Positions 9,519 through 19,822 are shown, counted from the first letter of the stretch. The stretch is 27,215 nt of DNA from Phallusia fumigata (GCA_008931825.1 QXVZ01001460.1:1-27215), one strand, 5' to 3'. Numbers and translations: made by a program. Notes: generated by a model from the sequence alone, not told the origin.

Positions 9519-10959
9519 TTATTTTAGGCCAAGCAGTAAGTTAAGACGTTTTAACGGGTTGTGATATGAGGATGGCGTGCACTCATATGGCAAGGACTGT
9601 TTCAACTTTAAAGACTGCTCACATCGCAAGTAACCGCTGACACATTTTACAAACGTCAATTCATTGCAGCAATTTTCGTAAAAAATCTGGCCCAGTTTTA
9701 TCCCAAAACTGGCGGCAGAATAACTCTCGGAATATCTTCCTAACATATAGTAACTTATAACCAATTTGGAAATATTATTGATCGCGTCTTCGACGAAACT
9801 CTTATTTTTTGTCCCATTTGCAAAACCTAAAGCCTTTTTTGCGTACACAACTGCCTCTGCGAATTGGCCTGTCTCTGCTAGGTGCTCGAGTTTAACCCAG
9901 CATTCATTGAGATGTGTCAATGCTGTTATATCTTGCAGATCTGGGTTGATAAGAGGTCGTTTTCGTTTGATGGCATCTGTTTCCAAATCGAAACTTTTGT
10001 TTTTGGCTGTACTTACCATGCAGTTCTCTTGATTACATCTGGACTTTAGATACGATATGAGAAGGCTTACATAATCGGAGTCTTGGTCAATATGCATTTT
10101 TCCTCTTTCGGATAAAATTTTGTCGCAAAGTTTAATTGCTTCCTCATATCTTCCCATTTGCTGGTATTGTGATGCCTTAAAAAACAGTCTTCCTCTTTCT
10201 GCTTTTCCTTCTCCGTCGTTAGAATACCTTAGGCATTTTTTTGAACGTCCCATTTCTTCGAAGCAAACTCCCATAAAAAGATATACGTCATCGAGTAGTT
10301 TCATCTTGCATCGTCCAGTGTAGCGAAGAAAGTTTACCTTTTTGAAATATTTCAGTGCCTGCTTCTGTTTCTTTAGATTGAGCAATGCAAAGGCGTAACT
10401 AAACATACAGCTGGCTTGTGATTCTAAATATTCACATTTCCTGAGTTCGGTTTGGTATTTTCTGTATCTTGTTACTACCTTCTCATAATTTCCAAACACA
10501 TTCAAGATTTGCAAAGAGTGTATGAGCATAATCAGTCGGTCTTCTTGGTTCCAGACATCGGGTGTAGACTCAGCACGGAGAAACATTTTTTCTATGCACG
10601 AGTGCATTCCCAGGCGTGTAGCAACTACCACCTTGACTTTTTGATCCACGTGTATCTCAAAATTCCATGGAATCCCCTTGTCATTGTAGATACGCGTCAA
10701 ACGCGTTTCAATTTCCCTTGCAACTGCATGACAATCAACGATAGCTTCAGCGCCGATTAAAGTTGAAAGTTGTTGAAAGGTTCCTAGTTCTGACCAAAAG
10801 CTATCCGCTGCTATAATGTCATTCTGACCACTGTTGATTAAACTAGCCCGAAGTCGAATTTCACACGCAACTGCAAGTGAAAAATTTAGTTGATCTTGGT
10901 CATCTTTGTTTATTACGGCACAACTAAACAGATAATCAACAATATCAAAACACTCAACT
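9519..10959 (-). CDS. gene D, C-terminal part (TPR-like tail), contig 1
   Basis: The frame is open from the N at 10961 to a TAA at 9519, with no intron. Codons 1-167 (10959-10459) repeat residues already present in the second contig at 10962-11462, with 23 mismatches in about 500 bases and no indels. The rest is the only copy of the tail: KKQKQALKYFKKV, DVYLFMGVCFEEMGRSKK, FFKASQYQQMGRYEEAIK, LAETGQFAEAVVYAKKAL and YYMLGRYSESYSAASFG. These are spaced like TPR helices (G/A-x-x-x-x-x-x-x-G-R-Y-x-E-A), which typically form protein-binding solenoids. Together with 10962-12721 this makes one protein of about 900 residues. Calling it a separate gene would require a start codon, and none is convincing. 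An apparent TTG start at 10700 is just inside the continuing frame. Confidence 0.8.
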
Positions 10960-10960
10960 G

Positions 10961-10961
10961 N
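10961..10961. other. single-N join between unmerged overlapping contigs
   Basis: The 502 bases left of the N (10459-10960) recur right of it (10962-11462) in the same orientation and without indels. The left copy ends at the N and the right copy begins at it. This is the signature of two haplotype contigs whose overlap was not collapsed. Confidence 0.85.
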
Positions 10962-12721
10962 TTTCTGTATCTTGTTACTACCTTCTCATAATGTCCAAAC
11001 ACATTCAAGATTTGCAAAGAGTACATGAGCATAATCAGTCGGTCTTTTTGGTTCCAAACATCGGGTGAAGACTCAACACGGAGAAACATTTTTTCTATGC
11101 ACGAGTGCATTCCCAGGTGTGCTGCAACTATCACTTTGACTTTTTGATCCACGTGTATCTCAAAATTCAATGGAATCCCCTTGTCATTGTAGATACGCGT
11201 CAAACGCGTTTCAATTTCCCTTGCAACTGCATGGCAATCAACGATAGCTTCACCGCCGATTAAAGTTGAAAGTTGTTGAAAGGTTCCTAGTTCTGACCCA
11301 AAGCTATCTGCAGCTATAATGTCATTCTGACCACTGTTGATTAAACTAGCCCGAAGTCGAATTTCACACGCAACTGCAAGTGAAAATTTTAGTTGATCTT
11401 GGCCATCTTCGTTTATTACGGCATACCTAAACAGATAATCAACAATATCAAAACACTCAACTGCTTCTGACCGATACAAACGGCCTAGTGCCTGCACACA
11501 TAATGTTGGAATTCTGTAGATGACTCGTTTTATGTCAAAAGTGTTTTCGTTGAAACCTTTTTCAATATTGAAGTTTTGAAGATTATAATACAGTTGATGC
11601 CAAAACTCCACAGTGGGACTTAATAAAATATTTGATGCTGCGGTAACTTCATTTTCAAAATGGTTGTAGACTTCATCATTTCCGAAAACGTGACAAGTTT
11701 TAGTCAACATATCGGCCAAATGATAACCATTTTTCAAATCCTCTTTTTTGTCCAAGTACTTTACCATCTCACTGACTGGTTTGATCAGCTCAGTTGTCCA
11801 CGGTTTCTTCTGTGTCTTTGTTTGTCTTCCCAATGGATTCTTGCTAGCTTGAGGAGCAAACCCATCAGGCCGAATTCCACATTGGGTGTATGCGTCATAA
11901 AACCAATCATTTTCCTTATTCAATGGATCGTTAAGACATGGAATAGCCAGAAAGCGAAGTGGGGTTTCTCCTAAACGAACCAAAATTACTTGGAATACTG
12001 TGGCAAACCATTGGAAATATTCCAGAATATTAGTGTAGTTTGGATAAGCTTGGACGCCTTCTTCTAATACAATAATGCTTTCAAAATCCGAATATGGAGT
12101 TATTTCCTTTCTGGCTAAAGAGCCCATTCCTACTAAAGCATACTTGCAAGGTGGTTCCCCCATTATGCGAACTGTGTGTTCGGCAATAAGTTTAATTACG
12201 TCTTTGTATTTTTCAGTAACATAACCCTGTATTTCTCGTACTTGATCAACTCTTTGTCTTCTTACTGCGTTAAGTTGATCGCCTTCTAAGTCATCAGACA
12301 TTGGTTTCAAGTGTTCAACTTTTTCTTTTGTGTTTTTCCGGTATTGAACAATATCTTTTGTGACTTCCACAACAGCTTTGCTCACTAGTTCTGCATCTGT
12401 TTTTTTACAGTTAGCAATCGTCATAATGTGTGTGCACACGTCATTAAGATCTTTAGTGATGTCATCAGCAATATTTGGTTTCCGTAGAACAGCTGACGTC
12501 ATCAAAGCAACACTCTGGATGAGACTAAACTTATCTGGGCTTTTGTCTTTATACACAAGACCCAACTGATGCAGAGTTTTTGCTGACTTTTTTGGCTCAG
12601 CTTCTTTACCGTGCAAAAATTGTTGTTTCAATTTGTCAACTAGTTGATCCTCTTTATTAGTGTCACGACGACTGAGAAACTCTTTTTTCAGTTTTCCTGG
12701 CAACTGTGGTTCGCTTGACAT
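10962..12721 (-). CDS. gene D, N-terminal and NTase part, contig 2
   Basis: The frame is open from ATG 12721 to the N at 10961, about 586 codons, intronless. The start is supported by pseudogene F, which preserves a matching N-terminus (here MSSEPQLPGKLKKEF) after a similar AAG leader. Layout: a basic, charged head (1-50); a helical region with TLHQLGLVYKDKSPDK and LIQSVALMTSAVLRKP (50-180); the NTase motif GMGSLARKEITPYSDFE at about residues 198-214 (12080-12130); FQWFATVFQVILVRLGE; NPLGRQTKTQKKPWTTELIK; GYHLADMLTKTC; and a long helical region with VIYRIPTLCVQALGRLYRSE. The likely activity is nucleotidyl transfer to a protein partner held by the tail, by analogy with GlnD-type enzymes. The substrate is unknown. 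Reading past the N gives a frameshifted nonsense end, caused by the join rather than by a mutation. Confidence 0.88.
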
Positions 12722-15242
12722 CTTGCACACGCAGTTCTATCACATGAAACCTAATTACTGAATGAACGGGTACTTTATTTAGACAAATTAAATGAAGTTT
12801 AGTACATGACGTAAGAGGCTAAAACTTCCTAACTTTTGCTAGCTACATGACGTAAGAGGCTAAAACTTCCTAACTTTTGCTAGCTAACTAAAAAATACAG
12901 ACCACCTGATGCGAAGTTACACGCAAATTAATCTACTGTTTTGCTGCACTATGTCACTAAAACCGACACGAACCAATACTGGGAGAACATAGCGCGTCAC
13001 AAATGGTGCGTTGACTTTACATAGGCTACCCCTGTATTATTCTGTTTTTACCTATTACCTTTCAGCCTAACGTTTTTTCGCAAGTCTTGTGCAGTTAACG
13101 CTCCAATGCGTGCCTTAGCCTTCGATGCTGAATGCTCTCTTGCCACGGTGTAACTTTGCGGTAAATCTAGATCGGTCTAGGGTCGACATAGGCAAGCGCA
13201 GGTGGCAAATTTTAGCTTGATGTGTCATACAAGTCCATTTTTTATTAAATCACTTATTGACTCCGCCGCAAGTTACCATAGTATTAATATTGTTTGTACC
13301 CCAAACAGTATAACAGTTCTCTTACCAACCCTTGCTTTTATACTAACGACCAAAACGTGTGGTTAGTTCAACCTAATCTGGTAAACGCCTCGACACTTTT
13401 GAATTCTAACTGTTGTTTGGCAATCGCTTGCCTCGCATTAACGAGGAGATTAAAGGTGTGCGATGTGGATAAAATTGATTTTTACCGCGCCATCTTTCAA
13501 TGTTCATTTTTTAAAACGTTTTTTTTTACATTAAAATAACACCACAGTTAGGTGCTATTCGCTAAACGACAGCGAATTTTACATCAGTAAACCTGCAAGA
13601 TCATTAAAATGCGCAGCAATTATACCTTGGAAATGACACGTTAGCGTCAGATACAGCCTCCTGAAGAAGCGAGTCGCAAAAATGGAATAATGAATGGTTA
13701 GGCAACATGGGTGAATGCAAGTGGTTAAAAAACTGCTCACTTTTTATGTAGGGTTAAACCCAGAATTAATCTTTCTAGTCTTAGCAGTGTTCGTTGGATT
13801 CCAGGCCATACGTAAAGTGGAAACGTTCATCATTGCTGGGGCATACCTAATTGAGACTAAATAAGATGAAAATGGGCGCGAGGGCTGGATACAAATATTG
13901 GGTGGAGTTCTTCAAGTGTATGAGGAGATGACAATAATTAGATGTTTTTTTTTTTGACAATCTGTAAAGACGTGGTTAGGTGCGCCAAGCCGTATTAAAA
14001 GCTTTCAATTGTACGCCCTTTCCAAGTCTAATCCGGCACTTTTTAAGAGAACAAAGCCACCTGGTTTTGCGATTACTGTTTGTAGAACTGTGCTTATTGC
14101 TTCGTAATCAGTGTTTGTGTTTTACACGTAAATTAGTTATTGCTTAGCTGTAAACATTTACTTTAGTGCAGCAGTTGTTATAATCTAAGACGAGTTAGAT
14201 ACCTGTCCTACGGTTTCAAATTTATGCTTTTGTTGCAGGTTCGACTCAAGCTTTCGAATTGGAATTTCACAAACACGAAATTAACTGCAGAGGTAAGTTT
14301 AACACGATATAAAATAGTGCAACAAGCATTTTGTGGCCACCATATACAGTTTTTGATCTACGTTAAATAGAAAATTAAACAGCTAAACAGGTTTTCAGAT
14401 GGTGTTTCTCAACAGGTACGAAAATTCGACTATAAAAGGAAAATCAAATTTTCCAAATATAAAACATAACTGTGCCACTTTAAAGGTGGGGACAAACCAA
14501 AACGCGAGGACACAGAATAATGGTGGGATAAAAAAAATTCCGCCTTTGACTTTTTAGAGAGGTAAATCTGTGTGATGAACCTCTTCTTTCTGTAGAGAAA
14601 ACACTGGTAATAAGGCTTGTGTTTACTTATAACTTACGTCTTACTACCTGCAAGCTTAATCTAAGCCTCCACAACATTTTATCCAATTCTCACCCCCTTT
14701 GTTGCAAGTCGTGTACAGAAGGGAACACGTAGACAAAAGTAAAGGTTTTTCACCGTTGATTTACTGAGGGTCAAAATCGGGATTTAAAGACAAGACTATG
14801 TCTGCGGGAGCCACCAATCATGTGTGATCATACAAAAAGGTCATTAACCCTGACATTAATCTCTTACATTGCTCTTACACGCACGTTGTTGTTACGCCGA
14901 GAAAGTCTCCGGAGTTTTTGACATAGGTCGTCGCGGGAAACTTACTGTTTGATCTTTTACGCTGTAACATGTCCTGGAGCATTCAACGCAGACTGCCTTT
15001 TTAAACAAAAAGACTAAGAACGTCGACCGGACGTTTTCAGTTTCTGTATTTGTTTTTAGGATTCGGCCAATGCTATCTGATAGGTATCTCTTTCCAGCAT
15101 CCAGCATAGATAAGACACTACTGTTGAAAAGTAAGCCTCGAAATAAAGCGCGACTTTTTACGCAAACACTGGCATTTTGCGGAATCTACGCTCTCTCGTT
15201 TGCTACCATTAGCCTATAAACCCTTAGGCTGTCTTGCTAACT
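12722..15242. other. upstream region of gene D, no recognisable gene
   Basis: It contains the presumed D promoter and a 41-base tandem repeat (annotated separately). Small frames such as 13294-13539 plus and 14892-15107 minus have no family motif. A long T run lies near 13945. No transposon ends were recognised in 12900-15200. Confidence 0.5.
12804..12885 (+). repeat. perfect 2 x 41-bp tandem repeat with TGACGTAA sites
   Basis: A unit starting ACATGACGTAAGAGGCTAAA occurs twice head to tail without a mismatch (12804-12844 and 12845-12885), 83-164 bases upstream of the D start codon. Each unit holds TGACGTAA, a half-palindromic ATF/CREB-type site, and CTAGC. Perfect identity indicates a recent duplication. 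It may influence transcription of D, but that is inference from position alone. Confidence 0.7.
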
Positions 15243-15300
15243 TAGTGGTCCTCAAAGTGGGGTTAGCGATCCCCTAGGGGTCTGGGGTATGTGCCGAACC
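15243..15300 (+). repeat. hAT-like terminal fragment
   Basis: It opens TAGTGGTCCTCAAAGTGGGG and is followed by GATCCCCTAGGGGTC, resembling the CAGTGGTxCTCAAAxT...GGGGTC start of Charlie/Tip100-type hAT elements. No matching inverted end was found within the next kilobase, so this is a remnant. Confidence 0.45.
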
Positions 15301-15375
15301 TGCAATGTGATCGTGCATATAAACACACTGGGCCTTAAATTGTAAGACACAAGTTTTATGCGTTGCCCCCACCTC

Positions 15376-15809
15376 AACCTTTGTTGACTTTCCAGGCGAA
15401 ACAGAATAAAATGAATGCTCGCCCAAATCCTGCGACAATTTGTAAACAAATATTTTATGTGTGTTAAAAGCACTGATGGATACTCAATATGTCAAATACA
15501 AAGCTAATTTTGAAACATGTCAAATACAAAGCTAATTTTGAAACTAATCGCAGTACCTTCAAACGATTCAAAAGCAAAGTTAAAAATACATGCAAAACAA
15601 TAAACCAAAAACATGTGCAATATACTTACTGGTGTTAAAGTGGCATAGAAAGCAACGCGATGGTTCAAAAGCTTAGAAAAACTGTACAGCAACGCAACAC
15701 GGTGGTAGACTCACGTGACAAGTAAAGTGCTAAACAATAAACAGGTGGAGAGGTAGCACATTTAACCATCCATAATAGTTTTATTACCATCCAATTACAA
15801 TCATCCCTN
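15376..15809 (+). repeat. left haplotype copy of contig overlap (non-coding)
   Basis: This segment starts AACCTTTGTTGACTTTCCAG, ends CAATCATCCCT at the N, and recurs at 15811-16219. By my hand alignment there are about 18 substitutions in 410 aligned bases, three single-base indels and one indel of roughly 20-25 bases near the end. It contains an internal perfect 28-base tandem pair (15489-15544). Like the D overlap, it is most simply the other haplotype of the right-hand contig end, not a genomic duplication. Confidence 0.75.
15489..15544 (+). repeat. 2 x 28-bp tandem repeat
   Basis: A 28-base unit starting ATGTCAAATACAAAGC occurs twice in a row, perfectly. The same pair is present in the right haplotype copy (about 15923 onward) with a one-base deletion in the second unit, so the duplication predates the split of the two haplotypes. 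Confidence 0.75.
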
Positions 15810-15810
15810 A

Positions 15811-16219
15811 ACCTTTGTTGACTTTCCAGGCGAAACAGAAGAAAATAAATGCTCACCCAAATTCTGCGACAATTTTGTAAACAAAAATTTTATGTGTGTT
15901 AAAAGCACTGATGGATACTCAATATGTCAAATACAAAGCTAATTTTGAAACATGTCAATACAAAGCTAATTTTGAAACTAATCGCAGTACCTTCAAACGA
16001 TTCAAAAGCAAGTTAAAAATACATGCAAAACAATAAACCAAAAACATGTAGAATATATTTACTGGTGTTAAAGTGGCATAGAAAGCAACGCGATGGTTCA
16101 AAAGCTAAGGAAAAGTGTACAGCAACGCAACACGGTGGCAGACTCACGTGACAAGTGAAGTGCTAAACGATGAACAGGTGAAGAGGTAACACATTTAACG
16201 TCCAATTACAATCATCCCT
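15811..16219 (+). repeat. right haplotype copy of contig overlap
   Basis: Second copy of the segment at 15376-15809, immediately right of the N at 15810 and continuing into unique sequence (AGACTTTGGC...) after 16219. It lacks a short block near CCATAATAG that the left copy has. No gene was recognised in either copy. Confidence 0.75.
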
Positions 16220-16819
16220 AGACTTTGGCAAAATGAGTCCGAACGAAAAAAATTCATAGAAACAATAAACACACAAGGTGAGCGCCGCATTTGCACTAGT
16301 GTTGATGGTAAGAATGGACAATAACTGAATACGCACTTCGACAATAATCGTTTTCGATTGCCGTCATCATTAAAGAAAACTATGTGTAGGACGTTTAGGA
16401 CAAAAGCGTGTTTTGGACAACACCCGGTTTGACGCAATGCTAGAATGTCATCGAAAAATGCAGGACCGCTATTGCTTAAGTTGTACTGATTTCACGAAAC
16501 CTCACAAAACCAAATCATTTAAACCTTGATTATTTCAGTTTGTTTAAGTCCGGAAAACGGGTTTCTTCGTATCTTTTAAACTATTATGTTTTAGGCCGTT
16601 TTGATTACGGTTTAGTTATAAAACACTTGCGTGCCTAATTCACTTCCCAATAACAAATACAAACACATGTTATAATATGATGCAGAGAATTCGTAGAAAC
16701 GTGATAAATGCATTTCCATATACGCACAAAGATCAACTTTACCTACATATAGAATAAAATGAAACACACAAGGCAGTGTTAATGTACAGCAGTGGGATAA
16801 ATGGAACTATATTTTAGGA
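16220..16819. other. intergenic, downstream of pseudogene F
   Basis: AT-rich sequence without a convincing frame. The 80-codon minus frame at 16195-16437 partly overlaps the contig repeat and shows no motif. Nothing further was recognised. Confidence 0.45.
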
Positions 16820-19727
16820 CTATATTTCAATTATCTTGACATGTTTCAAAAGCTCAAAGTGTGTGTGGGAATCGTAATACACCGATGGTGTGAACTTGTA
16901 TGGCAACGTTGGTTTCAACTGCAAGGCTTTTTCCGTTTTCTCATGAAGATAGACATTCCATACAAACGGTATTTTATCGCTGCAGTTCCTGCAGAAATTC
17001 TGGCTCAGTTTTATACCACGGGCTGCAGCAGAAATACTCTCGGAATATCTCTCTACCTTATAGAAGCAGGACGCCAACATGGCGGTCAGCTTGATTATGT
17101 CATCAACGAAACTCGCATGTTTTGTTTGTATTGCGAAGTTTAAACCTTCCTTTGCACCAACAAGAGCTTTTGTAAGTTGACCTGACAATAAAATCAATCT
17201 GATTTTTGTCTGTTTTCAGACGAATGTGTCAATCCTTTCATCTCATCAACGGTTGGATTAGTAAAAGGCTGTCCACGCTGCCAAAGTAGCGTACGTTTCT
17301 TGTCAGTTTTTCGAAAACATTCTTCTTCAACGTACCTTGATTTTGTATGTGAAATACGTAGGGTTGTAAGATTAGAATCTGGATCGACATGAATTTTTAT
17401 TCTTTCTAAATAAAGTTTTTCCAAAATATCCTTTGCTTCTTTGTGGCTTCTAATTTTTTGGTAATGTTGTGCTAAAGGAAACTCGGACCGCTCGGAAAAA
17501 TGGTTATTCCTCAGTGGTTTAGCCCGGTCAAAATATTTTTCACATTTTCCCAAGCATCCCAATTCTTTGAAGCGAATGCCCATCCGAATATACAAATTAT
17601 AGATTTGTTTATAGTAACCACCACTAAGGTAAAGACCGTATAGTTTTCTGAGATATTTCAGTGCCTGCTTGTATTTTCCCAAACTGATCGGCGCATCTGC
17701 ATAACTTCCCATACATCCCCCGATAATATCTGGAAAGTCACATTTTCTTAGTTTGGCTTGATGTGCTCTGTAAGTTGTTTCTAGCTTGTCGTGTTTTTTT
17801 AATTCCTCAAACTTTTCAAATAAGTAAAAAGCAATTTTTGTCGAAGTGTTACGTTGTTCTGAAACTCTGGTTGAGACAAAAACTGGACAAACATTTTTTC
17901 CACCAAAGAGTACATTTCAAAACCTATTGCATATATAGGTTTTAATATTTGCGACAGTTAAATTTTAGGTAGTTGAATGGTTGGTGTAGCGTCTTTTTCT
18001 ATAAAGACCTGCGTTAAAGGAATTTCAAGCAATCTTGCGCCGATTAAAGGTTGAAGCTGATGGAAGGTTCCGTGTGGAAATACCCTAATGGAATTCATAG
18101 CCACAACGTCGTTTTGACCCTAACTGATTCTAGCAGATTGAAGTCGAACTTCACAAGCAATAGCGATGGAGAAATTAAGTTTGTCCTGATTTACTTGTGA
18201 TAATATGTCTTTCCCAAACATATCCTCAATAGTATCGAAACATCCAATTGGTTTTAACGGATACAAACGTCCCAGTGCCTGGACAAATAACGTTGAAGTT
18301 TTGTAGGTAATTCGCTTAATGTGAAAGTGTTTTTCCTCAAAAACCGTAGTCAATATTGTGTGTTTCGAAGTCATTATTCAATTGATTCCAAAACGACTCA
18401 GATAATTTTGGGTGCGCATTTAACGTTTCTGCAACTTGTTCCTTAAAAATTTGTATAACTCAACATTTCCGTAAGCATTACATGTTTTGGTCAAAATATC
18501 CGCCAAATGATATCCGTTCTTCAAATCCTCTTTTTTGTCCAAGTACTTCACCATATCACTGACTTTGATCAGCTCAGTTTTCCACGGTTTCCTCTTTGTG
18601 TTTGATGGTCTTCCTAATGGATTCTTACTGGCTTGGGAGCAAATCTATCAGGAATTTCAATATTTAAACTTTTTTCAGTGTTTGTTTTGTAACTTCTCAA
18701 TTTCCGCTTTGGTTGCGGCAACGGCTTTGCTTTCCTGTCCGGTATCTTGTTTTTCACACTTTGCAATCGTCATAATATGTGAACACACATCATTTAGATC
18801 TTTTATGACGTCATTGACATTATCAGGTTCACGTAAAACAGCTGACGTCATTAACGCAACACTTTGAATTATATAGTGATCTTATGTGGACTTTTGCCTA
18901 CTGTTTGAGTTCAATTTCCTTGCCGTGCAATATAGGGATGTTTTGAGTAGAATGTCGAATCTTAAGGATTCGAATCCAAATTTGCCGTTTATATCGGGTA
19001 ATTGGAACCGATATTATTTCGTCCAAAACACATGTTAAACGAGAGTGCGCAATTCGTCTGCACATTGTGTTGATAGGAGTGGCATTCACAGCCGCAACAG
19101 CGCCGATACAACGCCGTTTGTTTTCCCCTTTAGCTAATTCTCAGCCATGCGTACAATGTGACAATAATTAGCAACAACTTCCAACAAGTAACGGGAGTGA
19201 GTTGTGCGCAAAACGCGCGCAACAAGTAACGTGTTTATCGCCACGAGGTTGACTATTCCGCAGCAGCAGCAAAAATCCTGATGCGTCGTTGATCGCCCAA
19301 TTACTTTTAGTTGTACACTTGAAGATGATCAGGGCGGAAAATAGTAGTTGCCTTACTGGCTTGGGCCTTTCATATATAAACGTTTTTACAACCTCTGCAC
19401 GTAACTGTAATGACCGAGCGTTGGATTTAGACGTTTAAAGGGAAATCACCCTTGGGTTGCATGAGATGTAATACAAGGCATGGGGTACTTCTCAAAGGTA
19501 AACAAGCAATCCTTTATTGTTGTTTTGTTACTTGCAAGTTTGTGTGTCATTCTACCAAAACTAATGTAAGGCTTGGATCCGATATTCTGGATTCGATGCA
19601 ACTATTCTAGAATAGCCAGCGATTCTACTTTGAACATCCCTACGTACAAACATTGTTGTTTTGTCTACTACTTGTTTTTCTTTTAAACTATTTGCAGTTT
19701 CTTATGAGACGGTAATTCGCATGACAT
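16820..19727 (-). pseudogene. gene F: dead NTase-TPR paralogue lacking the NTase core
   Basis: Third member of the C/D family, clearly inactivated. The N-terminus survives as MSCELPSHKKLQIV at 19727 (D has MSSEPQLPGKLKKEF), followed by in-frame TAA and TAG TAG and a codon-scale gap. A transposon interrupts the frame at 18932-19642, and coding resumes as LHGKEIELKQ, then a stop and a loss of about 15 codons. SVALMTSAVLREPDN-like sequence follows after a frameshift. The frame then jumps from EIEKLQNKH (about 18700) to a PDRFAPKP-like segment, removing about 150 residues including the whole G-S-x-A-R-K-E site. ITYKTSTLFVQALGRLYP is recognisable at 18255-18310, with further stops near 18120 and 17940. 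The tail is in two frames: YKQALKYLRKLYGLYL at 17194-17712 and VERYSESISAAARGIKLSQ at 16820-17197. No intron is needed anywhere. Confidence 0.9.
18932..19642. mobile_element. 0.7-kb non-autonomous element inserted in pseudogene F
   Basis: The ends are inverted: the left end reads (A)TAGGGATGTTTTGAGTAGAA and the right end, read backwards, TAGGGATGTTCAAAGTAGAA (17 of 20 match). An 8-base flanking duplication, CGTGCAAT at 18924-18931 and CGTACAAA at 19643-19650 (6 of 8 match), fits hAT-type insertion. The duplication falls exactly where the F coding sequence is split: Q-Q-C-L lies on one side and L-H-G-K-E on the other, matching Q-Q-F-L-H-G-K-E in gene D. The interior has no transposase-like frame, so this is a MITE-like passenger. 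The mismatched duplication indicates an old insertion. Confidence 0.8.
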
Positions 19728-19742
19728 CTTAAACACTTACAT

Positions 19743-19822
19743 CAAGGGGTGCACAACCTTTTTGCTATTGCCGGCCGCATTACAGACATTATTTTACTCA
19801 CAGCCGCCACATAGGCGCCGAG
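19743..19822 (+). repeat. hAT-like terminal fragment upstream of F
   Basis: It begins CAAGGGGTGCACAACCTTTT and continues with GCCGGCCGCA and CACAGCCGCCACATAGGCGCC, like the CAGGGGTGxxCAACCTTTTT...GGGCC opening of hAT elements. It starts 15 bases upstream of the F start codon. No opposite end was identified, so it is either a fragment or an element with a lost right end. Confidence 0.5.

Noticed and set aside
9519-10700. Separate 393-residue gene starting at 10700
   Set aside because: The start is a TTG in the middle of a continuing frame, and homology with D continues upstream without a break to the N at 10959.
14892-15107. 71-codon minus-strand frame with some protein-like character
   Set aside because: No family motif, no clear donor or acceptor, and no neighbour to join.
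15376-16219. Genuine 0.4-kb tandem duplication
   Set aside because: Both copies abut an N and differ by the same amount as the coding overlap at 10961, so unmerged haplotypes explain it better.
18962-18981. tRNA T-arm-like GGATTCGAATCC
   Set aside because: The stem does not pair properly, no A box or cloverleaf fits upstream, and the sequence lies in the left end of the inserted transposon.
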